This document shows, piece after piece, positions 36,965 through 48,663 of a DNA stretch of 64,000 nucleotides; within the stretch, counting starts at the first letter, position 1, and the number at the start of each line of letters is the position of its first letter. This DNA comes from Geosiphon pyriformis (lineage: Eukaryota > Glomeromycota > Glomeromycetes > Archaeosporales > Geosiphonaceae): the NCBI GenBank assembly GCA_016748015.1, contig JAAOMT010000480.1:560101-624100 (forward strand), read 5' to 3'. The notes beneath the pieces were generated by a model that worked only from the letters and a program-made list of their open reading frames with translations, was not told the origin of the DNA and searched no databases. Both the position numbers and the translations under genes were made by a program.

Positions 36965-39035
36965 AATAAAAATACAGAATTTGTTTTTGATATTTGATTT
37001 AAAATAGTTTTAATTGTTTCAAATAACTAATTACATGTTATTTATAGTGTAATTTATATTTAATATATAATAATTGAATTGTATAAAATATAAATAAGTT
37101 TAATATTAAGCGTAAATAAATAAAAAAGTTTTATTATAAAATATATATTTAAAATTTAAAATTTTTAATAATTAAAAAATTAATTGTTTTTGAGAATTTT
37201 TACTATTAAAATCAAACTTTAAATTTAAACTTTTAATAAAACAAGCTTTTTTCGATTTTTTGTTAAGCCTTTATAAAAATAATTATAAGCAGTATAACAG
37301 ATTAACTAATAGCTTAAATATATAAAACATGATCAAATGATTAATTTAAAATAATATATTTTAAACTAATGTTTTTAAATATAATTTATTAACACCAAAT
37401 AATTTGAGCTTTATGTCTAACAATTTACCAAATTAACTTTTTTTAAAAATATTTAATTTAAGTTATTAATATATATATCTTTTTTAAATAATTAAATCTT
37501 TTTTATCTTAAAAATTTTGACATAATATTTTAATAAAATAAATAATATTGAAACAATTATTAATCTTTTGGCTTAAAAATTACTATTATACTTCAAATTT
37601 TGATAATTTTAAAATTCAAAATAATAACTTGCAAATTAGTAAGCAATTAAAAATAATATCAGAAAACATCGGTTTAAAAATAACTTGGAATTGAACATTT
37701 TAATAAATTATGATTTTTTAAATTTTGAATAGATTAAAGAATTAACCTTGGAGATGGAGAATCTCTTATGTATGGCGGAAAAACTAATATCTGAATATAG
37801 TATAATAACCTTAGCTGATCAAGCTAAAATGGAATTTCCAAATCAAACTCTTAACGTCATCAGTTTATGTGATAACTTTTAACCTCTATAAAGAGTGGCT
37901 TATGAGTTTATCTTAACGGGATGAGCCAACTTTCTGATGACTTTTAGAATATAGATTTTGGAGTAAGTTGTATTACTACTCATTTGATATCTTATCTATA
38001 GAATATTGAAATTTTTTAAAATGTTTTTTTATTCTATTTTTTATGAATGGTTCAAATTTTTATTTTTCGATTTATGAGTTTATGTTATGAATAATGAGAT
38101 GGATTGGGAAAATATGATTAATCTGTGAGGTTATTTACAGGAATTTATTTTGTTTGGTAAATTTTCTTGGATATCAAATTTATGGTCACTTTGAACCGAA
38201 ACCTTGCGACAGTAAGTTGGACATCAAAATTCAAGCGCAGGCAGAAATGAGGTCCAAAAGAATAAAATTAATTAGTTGAAAACGGCTAAATTAAAAGATT
38301 ATATTTTTTTCTTGTAGAGTTTCCAAAACAAACAAAGGCTAATACAAAGAATGGGAATGAGAATCATTTTCAAAACGGCATAAATTGTGAAAGATTCATA
38401 TGAGTAGATATACTTTCTCTAGATCTTTGTGTATTTTCCAAGAACTTTAATTTTTGACACAGCAGCTTTTCTTTCAAAAAAGAGCTTATTCTTATCATAG
38501 TATCTATTGTACTTTCATTTATGTTTGCGTGTAGTTAGATCAGGAGCTTAAGAATTTTGACAGTGTATTACTAAGTTTTAATCAAATTCACATTTTCTAA
38601 AAGTTTTTGGAATATCTTAAAAACAAGCTATTTTTGAATCATATATTTTAGATTTATTTCTTTTCATTTAAGGGTGTATCCCGTGAAAATAGTATTAAGC
38701 TATAAGGCTTTAAAAGGAAGCATTAAAAATTTAATTTAGTCAAAAATGGTAAAATCTTAAAGGCAATAAGTTATAAGTACAAATTGGGAAGATATTAGAA
38801 TTAATATAGAAAAATCTCAAAGAGATCAACACCACACATGTACATGTAGGACCGAGCTATTATATCTACTAAATTTGGTATTTCAATCCAATAGGATTTA
38901 AGTATAATTGTATAAAAAAATTCAAGTCTTTTTTGATAACTAATAAAAAAAGTTTTGGTCTTTGGGATTTGATCTTCATTCAGAAAGTATAAAGGTACAC
39001 CTGAATTGCGCAAGAAGTATTTTGGCTATTAAAAG
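36965..39035. other. Transition from AT-rich block to a normal-composition island
   Basis: AT-rich repeat-like DNA stops abruptly near 37740, where G+C rises. From there to 39035 I see no coding frame that I can support. Confidence 0.45.
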
Positions 39036-39040
39036 AAATA

Positions 39041-39538
39041 ATGAATAGTTCATATAAAGAAGTAAGATTTCTTCCACTCAGATCAGCAAATCCTGAAACT
39101 CCGGGCATTGATCTTAATGCAAGCAGACAATCCATTTTGCTTTCTCGTCTCGAGGAGCCAAATATAGCTGAATTTCTATCATTACGTTTAAGGGAAAGAA
39201 AAGCTTCCCTCAATGAATTAATTCTCTTTCGGAACAAATTGGTGATGGAGCTACAAAGGCTTGGGCTAAATTATAAGCAGAAAGACCTCTCTTCCCTCGC
39301 TTCTAGATATTGGCAAGACCTAAATGAATATACGAAAGACAAGTATAGGACTTTGGCAGCTAGAATTGCAACGGAACATCTAAGAATTCCTTACCTTCCT
39401 CAAGAAATATTGCAATTACCAGCTTTTCATGTGACAACCTTTGATCTTTATATCTCTTACGGTATCCTTAACTTCTCGCCGATTGAAAGCGAGTTTTTGT
39501 CTCCACTAGATCTACTCATCCAGACGAGATATTTTTAA
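39041..39538 (+). CDS. Divergent HMG-box protein (165 aa)
   Basis: Single frame, ATG 39041 to TAA. Residues about 58-112 look like a diverged MATA-HMG box: LNELILFRNKLVMELQRLG (helix 1), LSSLASRYWQDLNEYT (helix 2 with the conserved Trp) and KDKYRTLAARIATEH (helix 3 with K-Y-xx-LA). The N-terminal 55 residues and C-terminal 50 residues show no motif. It is much shorter than the HMG-box gene at 24819 and lacks a Ser/Thr-rich tail. It lies alone in a small island of normal composition between two AT-rich repeat blocks. The open frame and codon composition suggest it is or was recently coding; expression is not shown by sequence. Confidence 0.7.
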   Translation: MNSSYKEVRFLPLRSANPETPGIDLNASRQSILLSRLEEPNIAEFLSLRLRERKASLNELILFRNKLVMELQRLGLNYKQKDLSSLASRYWQDLNEYTKDKYRTLAARIATEHLRIPYLPQEILQLPAFHVTTFDLYISYGILNFSPIESEFLSPLDLLIQTRYF

Positions 39539-39544
39539 ATTTTT

Positions 39545-41035
39545 CAGCCTTCGATAATATTCTTTCTTTCGAAAAAGATTAAATTTTAATATGCGCTCAG
39601 TTGAATACTTTTCGTTTATCTTTTTACATTTCGTCTCGTATTTAGGTTCTGCCCTGTATTTTCTTTTTTTTAACCATTAAGCAATACTCTAATAAGTTTT
39701 TATAAATTAAGAAATAAGATCATAAATTTTCTCTGAGATCCTTTTTTAATTGCTAGAGAATAGATAATATTTAATAGCGAAACGATCATACTTGATTTTT
39801 AAAAAATCTCTCATGAGAAGTGCAAGTTTTTTAAAATCAACCTAACATTTGTGTTTAAATTCGATCATAAACCTTTTAAACTTTTGTATAAATCTTATAC
39901 TTGATGATCATATGTTCATGATCGGTATTTATTTGAAAATGCAAAATGAATTCAGAAGGCAACTTATTTATTAATATATGGTATTTATTTCCAAGATATA
40001 ACTATACTGTTTTTTTGCGATTTTATTTGTTTATAAAGAATCAAAATATTCGAAGCCATCTCCTAATATTTTGAATTTCATAATCTTTACAATAATCAAA
40101 GCTTTTTATTGAATATTTCAAGTTTTTGAAAAATAACTTTTCAGATTATTTTCTACCATTGAAATAAAATATTAAGGACTCAAAATTCTAAAACCATGAG
40201 TTGTAATTACCTAATATTTGTTTAAAAACACATGGGAACATTATAAAAACTATGTAGATATGAACAATATTGTTACAATTGAAAATTTTACATAATTAAT
40301 TATAATAATTATTTTTATTTTATATATATCATGTATCAATGACTTAATTTTTAACTTAATTATTGACCTAATTGTTGCTTTAGTTGTTAACTTCTTTTTA
40401 TTAGCTATATAAGTAAAACTTTTTAAAGCTATAAAAAAGTATTTTAATAATTTTCTTTTAATTAAAACAATAAAATTGTTAAAACTTTTCAGATCAAAGT
40501 TAATTCAAGGTTTCTTTTTCTCTTTTTGAATTTATATTTTTATCAGAATTAGCTTAACTGTTGAAAATAATTGATATTGTTATTGAATTCTAAAAAACAC
40601 CAGTATTTTTTGCTAACAATTAAAATTATTTTGTATTTAAATTAGACATTTTTAAATTTGTTTTGCATAACTTAAAAACCTATACTTAATTATTAAATAA
40701 TTCTATAAAAAATTCATAATAATTGTTATAATTTGTAAAAAAATAAAGTTTATTTTATAAAATTGTGTCCAAATTTTTGCTATACATATAAATATTGTTT
40801 AAGTATTTTATTTATTTATTAAATAAATTTGAGCTTTTTTATTTAACCTATATAATTAACATATTAATACGTATTATAAATTATATAAATCAATTTTTTT
40901 TTTTTACAATAAATTATTACTTTGATTAATAACTTAATTATTAAATTAATTTTTGTAACAATATTAAACACAAAAATAAAAGCCATCTACTTAGAAATTT
41001 TTTGCAATTATTAATTGTTTCTTAATATATAATTT
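39545..41035. other. Intergenic stretch passing back into AT-rich repeat DNA
   Basis: Ordinary composition to about 40250, then nearly pure A/T. No gene seen. Confidence 0.45.
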
Positions 41036-41039
41036 TAAT

Positions 41040-41751
41040 TATAATAATTAGTTATTGTATATATATACATAGAATTCTTTCTTTTTTATACTTTTATGAC
41101 TATAATTGAAACAAAAAGTAAAAAAATTGTAATTTCTTTATTTTTTGAAACAACTGGTAGTATTTTTACCAATAAAATGCTTGCAGCTATTAAAACTATT
41201 TAAAAACCTCAAAATATTTGATAAGAACTGGTAATAAAGTTATTTTTTTCTTTTATTTCTCTTTTTACTGCTGTTTAAATAGCTAAAAAATCCAAAATAA
41301 TCAAACAACAACTTTTTTAAATGTTAAAAAGTTATTTTTTGGTGTTTTTAGTACAAATTTTAATGGTTTAAAACCAGTTTTTTCTTTTATAAAAATAAAG
41401 TTTTGGTTTTATTAATTTTATATTATTTTTACCAATTATAATACTTAATTTATAGTATAATTATAAATAAAAAAATATTTTTTATATTAAATAATAACAA
41501 TAAAAACATATTGCTCTATTCTAGTTTAAATTAATTTTTAATTATATTAATTAAAACATTAAATTTTAGTTAATTTTTACCAGTTTTAAAAATAATATTA
41601 AATTATTTTATATAAAGTTTATATTTTAGTTTTTTAAATAATAATATTCAAATTTTAGTTGCTAATTTTTTTTTTTGCCATTTTTAAAATAGTTAAATTT
41701 TCTATAATATCTGTTTTTACTTCTGTTTTTAGTATTATTATATTGTATAAT
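41040..41751 (+). repeat. AT-rich repeat copy D, left part (interrupted by LINE-A)
   Basis: Matches copies B, C and E in order: 41095-41200 with 34985-35090, 41400-41560 with 49870-50020, and 41583-41740 with 35641-35800 and 50297-50450. The match continues on the far side of LINE-A at 48664, so this is the left half of one interrupted copy. Confidence 0.7.
41743..41751 (+). repeat. Target-site duplication of LINE-A, left copy (TTGTATAAT)
   Basis: The same nine bases occur at 48655-48663 on the other side of the LINE. Because the element ends are A/T runs, the true length may be 7-9. Confidence 0.75.
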
Positions 41752-41883
41752 TTTTTTTTTTATTTCATTTAATAAGTGAAATCCAAACACTACCTAGTGC
41801 AATACATTATTAAATGATCTAAACTAGGCATGAATTATGCTTTTTCAACACGTGACCAGCCACTCAAACCAGTCAGAACAACA

Positions 41884-44800
41884 CTATGCACTTATATAAA
41901 CAGACACCCCTTCATAAGCACCAGAAAAAAACAAACAGGACCTACGAAATCTGAAACAAATGCCAATTGCATTAGCAATCCCTAATAATTTAACAACATC
42001 TGTTGAAAGACCCATGGAAAAACCAGAAACAGAGGCAGGAATGGAGCCATTACAGAGAATTAGACCACCCTTCTTCATCACAGCCCGGTGTCTCGCACGA
42101 ACCAACCAGATTTCATCCCAGAATGCAGCACAAAACTCACTCACAAAGAACATTATGTTACAAGCGCCCACCCTGGGATCCTTAAAAATAGAAACAGATT
42201 CACAATACCAATCATTGAAAATGAATCCTTTACATAGTGTCACCCCAACCACACAATTTGAAGCACAAGTGGACAGTAACTGTGAAACGCACAAAGAAGA
42301 ATGAGATAAACCAGAGTGTGTCTCCCAAGCAGTCACATAAGTGTTCATCAAACGCTTACGGCCAACAACATCAAAGAAGCAGAAAAAAACATGATCAGAA
42401 ACCTCAACATCACCACAGAATAAGCACACTACACTGGAGTAATGCCTATCATATAGACGCTTACACATGGCGACAGAAAGTTGATAATGCAGAGTCTTCA
42501 TGAAATAAGTCCAAAAGCCAGCAGTATGCAAACTAGTGAAGTCAGCAGCCATGTAGAAATCCAGATGCCACACCAAAGCAGATCTGGCCCAATCAACATT
42601 ATCTCGTAAACTATTCACCAAAACTCGGGAACCGGATCCAACCTCTCAACGCACCTGATGAATTAACCAGAAAATATCACAAACAAAATGTCTTGAATTA
42701 CCAGAAACAACAGAGTTATCAGCCCTTAAAAAACGTTCATCAACCCTGTGCGGCAGCCAACAAGAAGATGAGGCAGTGACCTCTGCAAGTGAGTTAGCAC
42801 ACTCGTTGCCAGAAACACCTGAATGACCTTTTACTTTGATTCAATTCACATCCAAATTTTTATCATGAATGACATTAGTAATGTGGTGGCACTCAATCCA
42901 ATAACAATTCTTAAAGTCTGGCTGAGTCAGTAGGGATTTGGATTTGCATGCATCCAAAACAGCCTGGCTGTCCAAAAACAAATCCACCAAATGATAAGAG
43001 GAAACACACTCGAGAGCCAAAGCAATAGTCTGCAACTCCATAAGCATAGAAGAAACCAAACCAGACACCTTCACACCCAACTCCGCATCAATGTTCTCAA
43101 AGAAAACAGCAGCACCAGCCTTCATTCCAACAGTATCCAAACTACTTAGAGACCCATCCGTATATACAGAGAGGCGAGCAGCAGCATCAACGTCCACCAA
43201 ATTGTCACAAACAATGCCAAAATTACAAGAAAGACGAATATCAGGATAAGTGTGATCACCCACAAGGAGGGAGCACACAGAAAAAGGAACAACACTACCA
43301 AGAAACTGAACAGAAATATCAAACCAAACAGGAACCAGGCCACGGGGATCCAGTCTCTTCCAATGTTTGAAGGTCTTCCAACTGAAAGCAACACCATGTT
43401 TGTCACGAAGCTGTTCCACAAAAGCAACATCATAGCGCTTGAGCAAAGGAACACATTTGAGAAATCTTGACTCATCTAGAACAACAGACATAGGAGTGCC
43501 ACCCCGGAGATGAAAAGTGCTGGTCAAAGAGATGCCTAAAAACAAATCACACCCAGAAAAAATATGCACTACACCTGACAGAAAGTTGTTTGAAAGACTA
43601 ACATAAACATGAACTGAAAACAGCAAAGGGTAACAGAGATGCCAATTGAGAGCCTAAAGATCATGAGACCTGTAAGAAAACAAATGACCCAAAATACCAA
43701 CTGAATTTGCAAAAGCCAAAACAGTAGCCAATTTACTCTCAGCTTGGATCTGTTCAAAAGTTTTAAAATTGTACAAAGAAGGATGATAAATTGTATCATT
43801 GGGGAAGTCAAGTGGTAGCCCAGACTTAGACTTCAAGCACCTGTGAACCATAGAATCCCACTTATTACACACATTAACAGGAATAAAACTGAACTGAGTT
43901 CTATAGCTGATGATAGGCAAAAAAACTGCAGAAGCCAAATATGTGAATTGTTTGTCTGAGATCGTCTTTCTCAAAACAAGATTAACAAAAAACCAAATGT
44001 CCAAGTGAGCTTTAGCTAGACTAGGCTTCAAAAGACCTTCAAAAAACAAAAAAATATCCAGATATTGATGAGGTTCACCCTTTTTGGCAATAGAGATAGG
44101 CGAGCCACTGATAGTCAAAGAAGGATTCGCAATCTGGCTGTTGATAGAAATGGCTACAGTCTTGTCATTGTTAATTGAGATGTCATTAATCCTAAAAAAT
44201 TTACTAGCAACATTGAGGATGTACTGCATTACAGCCTGGCTACTACCAACCCAGATAGTATTATCGACAAAAGCACTAGCAGTCAAGAATGATGTCAGCT
44301 TGGCTTGAGGCTCCACCCGGCCAGTTTTGGAAATAAAATGAGAGTCCAACCTGTAACTACACACACTTTCCTGTTGTTTGACTTCACACAAGAGTGAGTT
44401 GTAAAATATGTGCCAAAGAAGCGGCGAAAAAACTTTTCCTTGGTCCAGACCATCGTAAACACGGTAACCATCAGTCAAGCTAAAATCTGTTATCATCCTG
44501 TTGGTGCGACCATTGTGAATGTCATCAAAAAATCTAATAAACCTGCCACACATCTTAATCCTAACCAAACTCCTTCTGAGATACACCCAGCCAACAGAAT
44601 CATACGCTTTTTGTATATCTTGCAAAACCAGCCACAGTTCTCAGCCCTTTTCCAATGTATCTTCTACTACAGAACCAACAGCAAAAATAGGCAATTGTGT
44701 CATTATACCCTTTAATACAAAGAAATTGTCCCCATGCAGAACATCAAACCTGCTGCAGGCCAAGAAAATTCTGTTTGACAGAACCTTGGAAAGAATCTTG

Positions 44801-46570
44801 TGGGCTGTTTCAATCAATGCAATAAGATGGGTATTCGTGAGAATGCCCTCCCATTCATATGGTTTAGGAATTATTGACACCCAAACTTCCTTCCAAGATC
44901 CAGGTACAGATTCATGTTCCAAACAAAAATTCAGCAATAACAAAAGCATATCCAAAACCATTTTATCATAATGTTTCTACAACTTATTGGAGATACCAAA
45001 AAGACCAGCCGCCTTATTATCAGGCAAATTAGAGACAATGGTAAACAGCTCATCAAAACCAATTGAACACATTACTTCAGAGAAGGCATCATAAAAGACA
45101 TAGTCTAAAGGCTGAAATTGGCACACCCAGTCAACAGAAATATCCTGCACTACCACATACTTCCTAGTCCATCCTTCCATGATCTTATCGACTTTAAATT
45201 TAACCAAATCTGGCTTTAAGACCAACTCTTCATCTGCGACCAAGTGATCCAGTACCACTTTATGGAAAGGATGCTTCAGAACACTTCTAATGGTGCGCTC
45301 CTTGTCCACTTCAAAACTCTCCATCCTCTTCTCAATAGTCTACCTAATATGAGATTCCTCAACGCGCTTAGACTCCATCATTTTTAAAGAGTGGTAAATT
45401 TTTCTTGCCTTAGCCAGTTCAGAGCAAATAGCATTAAAACCAGAACCCAAAAGAAAGAGAGATTTCACTGTTGAGACACCAACCAAGTCAAGCCTGTCCT
45501 ATGTATCCAACAAGGAAGCAAAATTCCCACCAAGATTCAGATAAGAGGCCTTAACCAACTTAGACACAAGCAGTTCTAGTCTATGAAACTTAGAAGAAAC
45601 CTTATTGAAAACACTACTATAACCCTTGAACCATTTTTTTTTGAATGTCCTACCAGCTGAGAGAATTAATATCCTGCGAACAACATCCCATATTGCATCC
45701 TTATCCGAAAACTTCATAGCCACAACAAATGTGTCTAAAAGCATAGAAGCATTAGCAGCTGTAGCATTCTTAAACTCCAACCACTTCCCTTCACTGGTAT
45801 TTTTGACATCAAACTTCCAACAATCTTTATTAGCCTGTTTGCATAGTGACAGCAGCTGTACATCCAACAAACCACTCAGACCCACAGAAACAAAAACAGC
45901 TCTATGATCAGTATCAAAAAATTCTTCAACACCCACCACACCATAATTCACAATTGCATTCACTAAACTAGAGAAAACCAGCATGTAATCAATCGTTTTG
46001 GCAACACCACAAGAATTGCACCACATTGGTGACTTCACAAAAACGCTTCCACTCAGAGAGTTGACCAGACTCAAATCAAAACACTTCCTAAAACTGGCAC
46101 ATTTATGAGATCCATCTTCATTGAAATTGCCACCAAGAATGACAAAATAAGTTTCATTTACAGCTTTGGCAATGAGAAAATTGATATCACTAGTCTGAGA
46201 AAACTGAACTACTGAAGACACACCAGCATACAGCCCCAGAATAGACACAAAAAGTTTATTCCCAAAGAGCAGCCTTAATGACAACAGCTGACCAGGTACC
46301 TCTGAAATCTTGCACACATGCTTCGCCAAAGAAGAGTCCATAATTATTGCAACACCAGAACCCATGTTATCAGAATCCAGACCAGAAGTAAAAACACGAA
46401 CACCATCGAACTTATTGGCAATCCATGGACAAACCATGCCTCTTAACTTTGTCTTAGTAACAATAGATACCAGATTGTTCATATCTTTATGTCAACATAC
46501 AATGTCTGTCTACTTTACACAATTGTTCATACCTCTAACATTACATGTGGCAATTTTCCAAATTAAATGA
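41884..46570 (-). pseudogene. LINE-A ORF2: endonuclease, reverse transcriptase, RNase H, CCHC, broken
   Basis: One reading frame over about 4.7 kb, interrupted by several stops. Endonuclease (APE-like): KLRGMVCPWI, then LGGNFNEDG where the family has GDFN (Asp to Asn, a catalytic residue), TIDYMLVF, and FDTDHRAVFVSV, which keeps the D-H pair. Reverse transcriptase: LIALIETAHKILSKVLSNR, QDIQKAYDSVGW (motif A, Asp kept), GLDQGKVFSPLLW (motif B) and FVDNTIWVGSS (motif C; the second Asp of FVDD is Asn). RNase H: LSVYTDGSLSS, LQTIALALE and DLFLDSQAVL, then a stop near 42840. The C-terminal zinc motif CLFCGDVEVSDHVFFC is intact. Loss of catalytic residues in both endonuclease and RT makes it inactive even without the stops. 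Confidence 0.85.
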
Positions 46571-46571
46571 G

Positions 46572-48518
46572 TTATTGAGAAGACAGAGGAACTGACAAAC
46601 CCAAACCAGAGCACAGAACATTTAACTTATCCAAAACTGAACCAACCAAGGCCTCCAAAGCAATCAATTTTGTTTCCAAACCACCCATTTTGGCAGTGAG
46701 AACTTTGGAACTACTAGAGTTGAGCTCAACAACAGCATTATGAATGATAGAGAGAGGAGTACCAGACGAGACCAAAGCAGTATCCACAATTATATCAGAA
46801 TCTACATCAGAAGTTAAAGTCTCAGAAACAGCAGAAAGAGAGCTCAGAGAAGGGTTCACCACAGAAACCAAACCAATGGATTCCAGTCAAACCAAAATGC
46901 CAGAAACGTAGTCAGTCAAAAACTTCAAAGAGCACTCCAAAATTGCCAGCCAACCATTCAAATGAAAAATAGTAGGAGAATCAGTAGCCATTGAAGGAGA
47001 AACCAAATCAGAATGCAAACCAGCACCAACCAAACCAGAGGGAACCACACAAAAAAAAGAGCCACCAGCGACTTGAGCCCATGTTTTACCACCAAATAAG
47101 ACTGGACAAGCAATAGAAGCTGATTTTTTCTTATATATCCCAGCCAAATAAACCTGATCTTGATCAGAAACCACCCTCTTCTCATGAACACCAGAATTCT
47201 CACCCAAAGAACAGTTAATTATAACATAACTGTATTGTTTACAATGAGTACAACTGGCCAAAGAAAGACCAGCCCAATACAAACTTACACCCTTGAAAAC
47301 TAGAACAGTACCAATAGCAGCCAACTTGGACGTCTTATCACCAAAACAAATTACAGCACATCTATCACAAACATATGAATTAAGATTATGGCCAATGAAA
47401 CAAGTCTTCCCACCATATGATTTCAACAAACTGGAAAGATCATGGACATTGGTGCCAACTGGAAGAATATAAAGCAAAGCCCAATGTTGATCTTTTAATA
47501 TCCACACTTGTTTATCACTGACTGCCAAAGCCACACACACTGAATCTTTTCCTATGAGGACTGACCATTTGGAAGCAATCAGACTAGCTACTTCAGATGA
47601 TTCAAATTCAACCAGGGCCTTTTGTCAAAGACCAATCAGCTGCATTTTGATTAAAACAATCTTGCCAAATTTGGAAAAAAATGACTCCACTGCCAATTTG
47701 AGAAGATCCACTGGGATCTCCTTGACTATCACTTTCCAATCTGAACGGATGCCCATTTTTCTCAGATTATCATTGACTAAAATTTTCTCACCAATTGCCA
47801 TATTCCTAGCCTTATTCAAACTAATTTCAGATGTAAAGAAAAATTTGATGATCCCTGGGAATTTCGAGGGAGTTGAGGCTCCCCCAAATCTATCAACGCA
47901 ATAAAAAATTTTTTTCAAACTGATCAATTTATCATTATTGGTTTTGCCAGGAATGGCAGAAAGTTTAATATCAAGAGCAAAAGATTTTGTTGAATTAAAG
48001 CTTTTTTTCTTTGGGGCATGTGACATGAGCGGCGGCAATTGATTGGAACCACTAAGCATGTGAGGAGAGAGCTCCAGTGCACTATCATCATCATTCACAT
48101 TGTTGAAGAGAGGTTGCTTTATTGGGTTGCCCAGAGCATACATCCTGGTGTATGTTTTCCTCAGCGTAGCTTTGTCTATGTCATTGTTCTTACCAGATTC
48201 TGCGTAGTTTGTTTCTTCAGTAACCAAGTTTGTCATATTTTCCACATTTGAAAGACCACTTACACTGCTTATCACACTACTAACATTGCTACCCCAGGAC
48301 ACCGCAGATTTGGCACCAGCTTCACCTAAATCTTCCAAGCTAAGAGGGCCAGCAGACGTATTGATCACACCACCGACAGCAGCAGACTTCTTAAGTTTCT
48401 TGTAGGATGCATCACACAAGTGAGCACTTGCCAAACATTTAGATTTAACACCAGAACGGGTTCCCAAACCTACAGAAACAGAACCTGAACTATCAGCAGA
48501 AGAACCTGTTGGTTCCAT
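46572..48518 (-). pseudogene. LINE-A ORF1: RRM and zinc-knuckle nucleic-acid-binding protein, broken
   Basis: ATG at 48518 (MEPTGSSADSSG). The N-terminal 150 residues are Ser-rich and look disordered. An RRM-like domain follows (WKVIVKEIPVDLLKLAVES and FFSKFGKIVLIKMQLIGL); it is cut by a TGA where LINE-B has Trp, so the second RNP strand lies after the stop. A zinc knuckle follows near 47240 but reads CTHCKQYSYVIINC: the His of C-x2-C-x4-H-x4-C is Tyr, one C-to-T change away. A second stop (TGA) lies near 46886 where LINE-B has Arg. The end is a coiled segment (LETKLIALEALVGSVLDKLN). It should bind LINE RNA in the cytoplasm and nucleus; this copy is not intact. Confidence 0.8.
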
Positions 48519-48654
48519 ATTAACAAAAAGGGATATACTGAGAGAAATAACTTTAAGACAAAAGGGAAAAAAGAAAAGAAAGAAAGCTATTCTATCAATT
48601 TACTTTTTGCTCTTGCTATGGTCAGAGGATCAACGAGAGAAAGAGTTTTTTTTT

Positions 48655-48663
48655 TTGTATAAT
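48655..48663 (+). repeat. Target-site duplication of LINE-A, right copy (TTGTATAAT)
   Basis: Identical to 41743-41751. Joining the two flanks restores the sequence order seen in the uninterrupted repeat copy near 35800. Confidence 0.75.

Larger units (their letters stand above)
41752..48654 (-). mobile_element. LINE-A: full-length non-LTR retrotransposon, minus strand
   Basis: Read on the minus strand it starts with an A run and a 5' UTR (48519-48654), then ORF1 and ORF2, a short 3' UTR (41752-41883) and a terminal A-rich tail. It is bounded by a 9-bp duplication. ORF2 has endonuclease, RT, RNase H and a C-terminal CCHC, the layout of the I-clade type of LINE. Both ORFs stay in one frame throughout and are broken only by stop codons and missense changes, not by frame shifts. 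Homologous over its whole length with LINE-B. Confidence 0.88.

Noticed and set aside
41960-48251. Plus-strand frames across LINE-A
   Set aside because: They are antisense shadows of the minus-strand LINE ORFs, which carry the domains.
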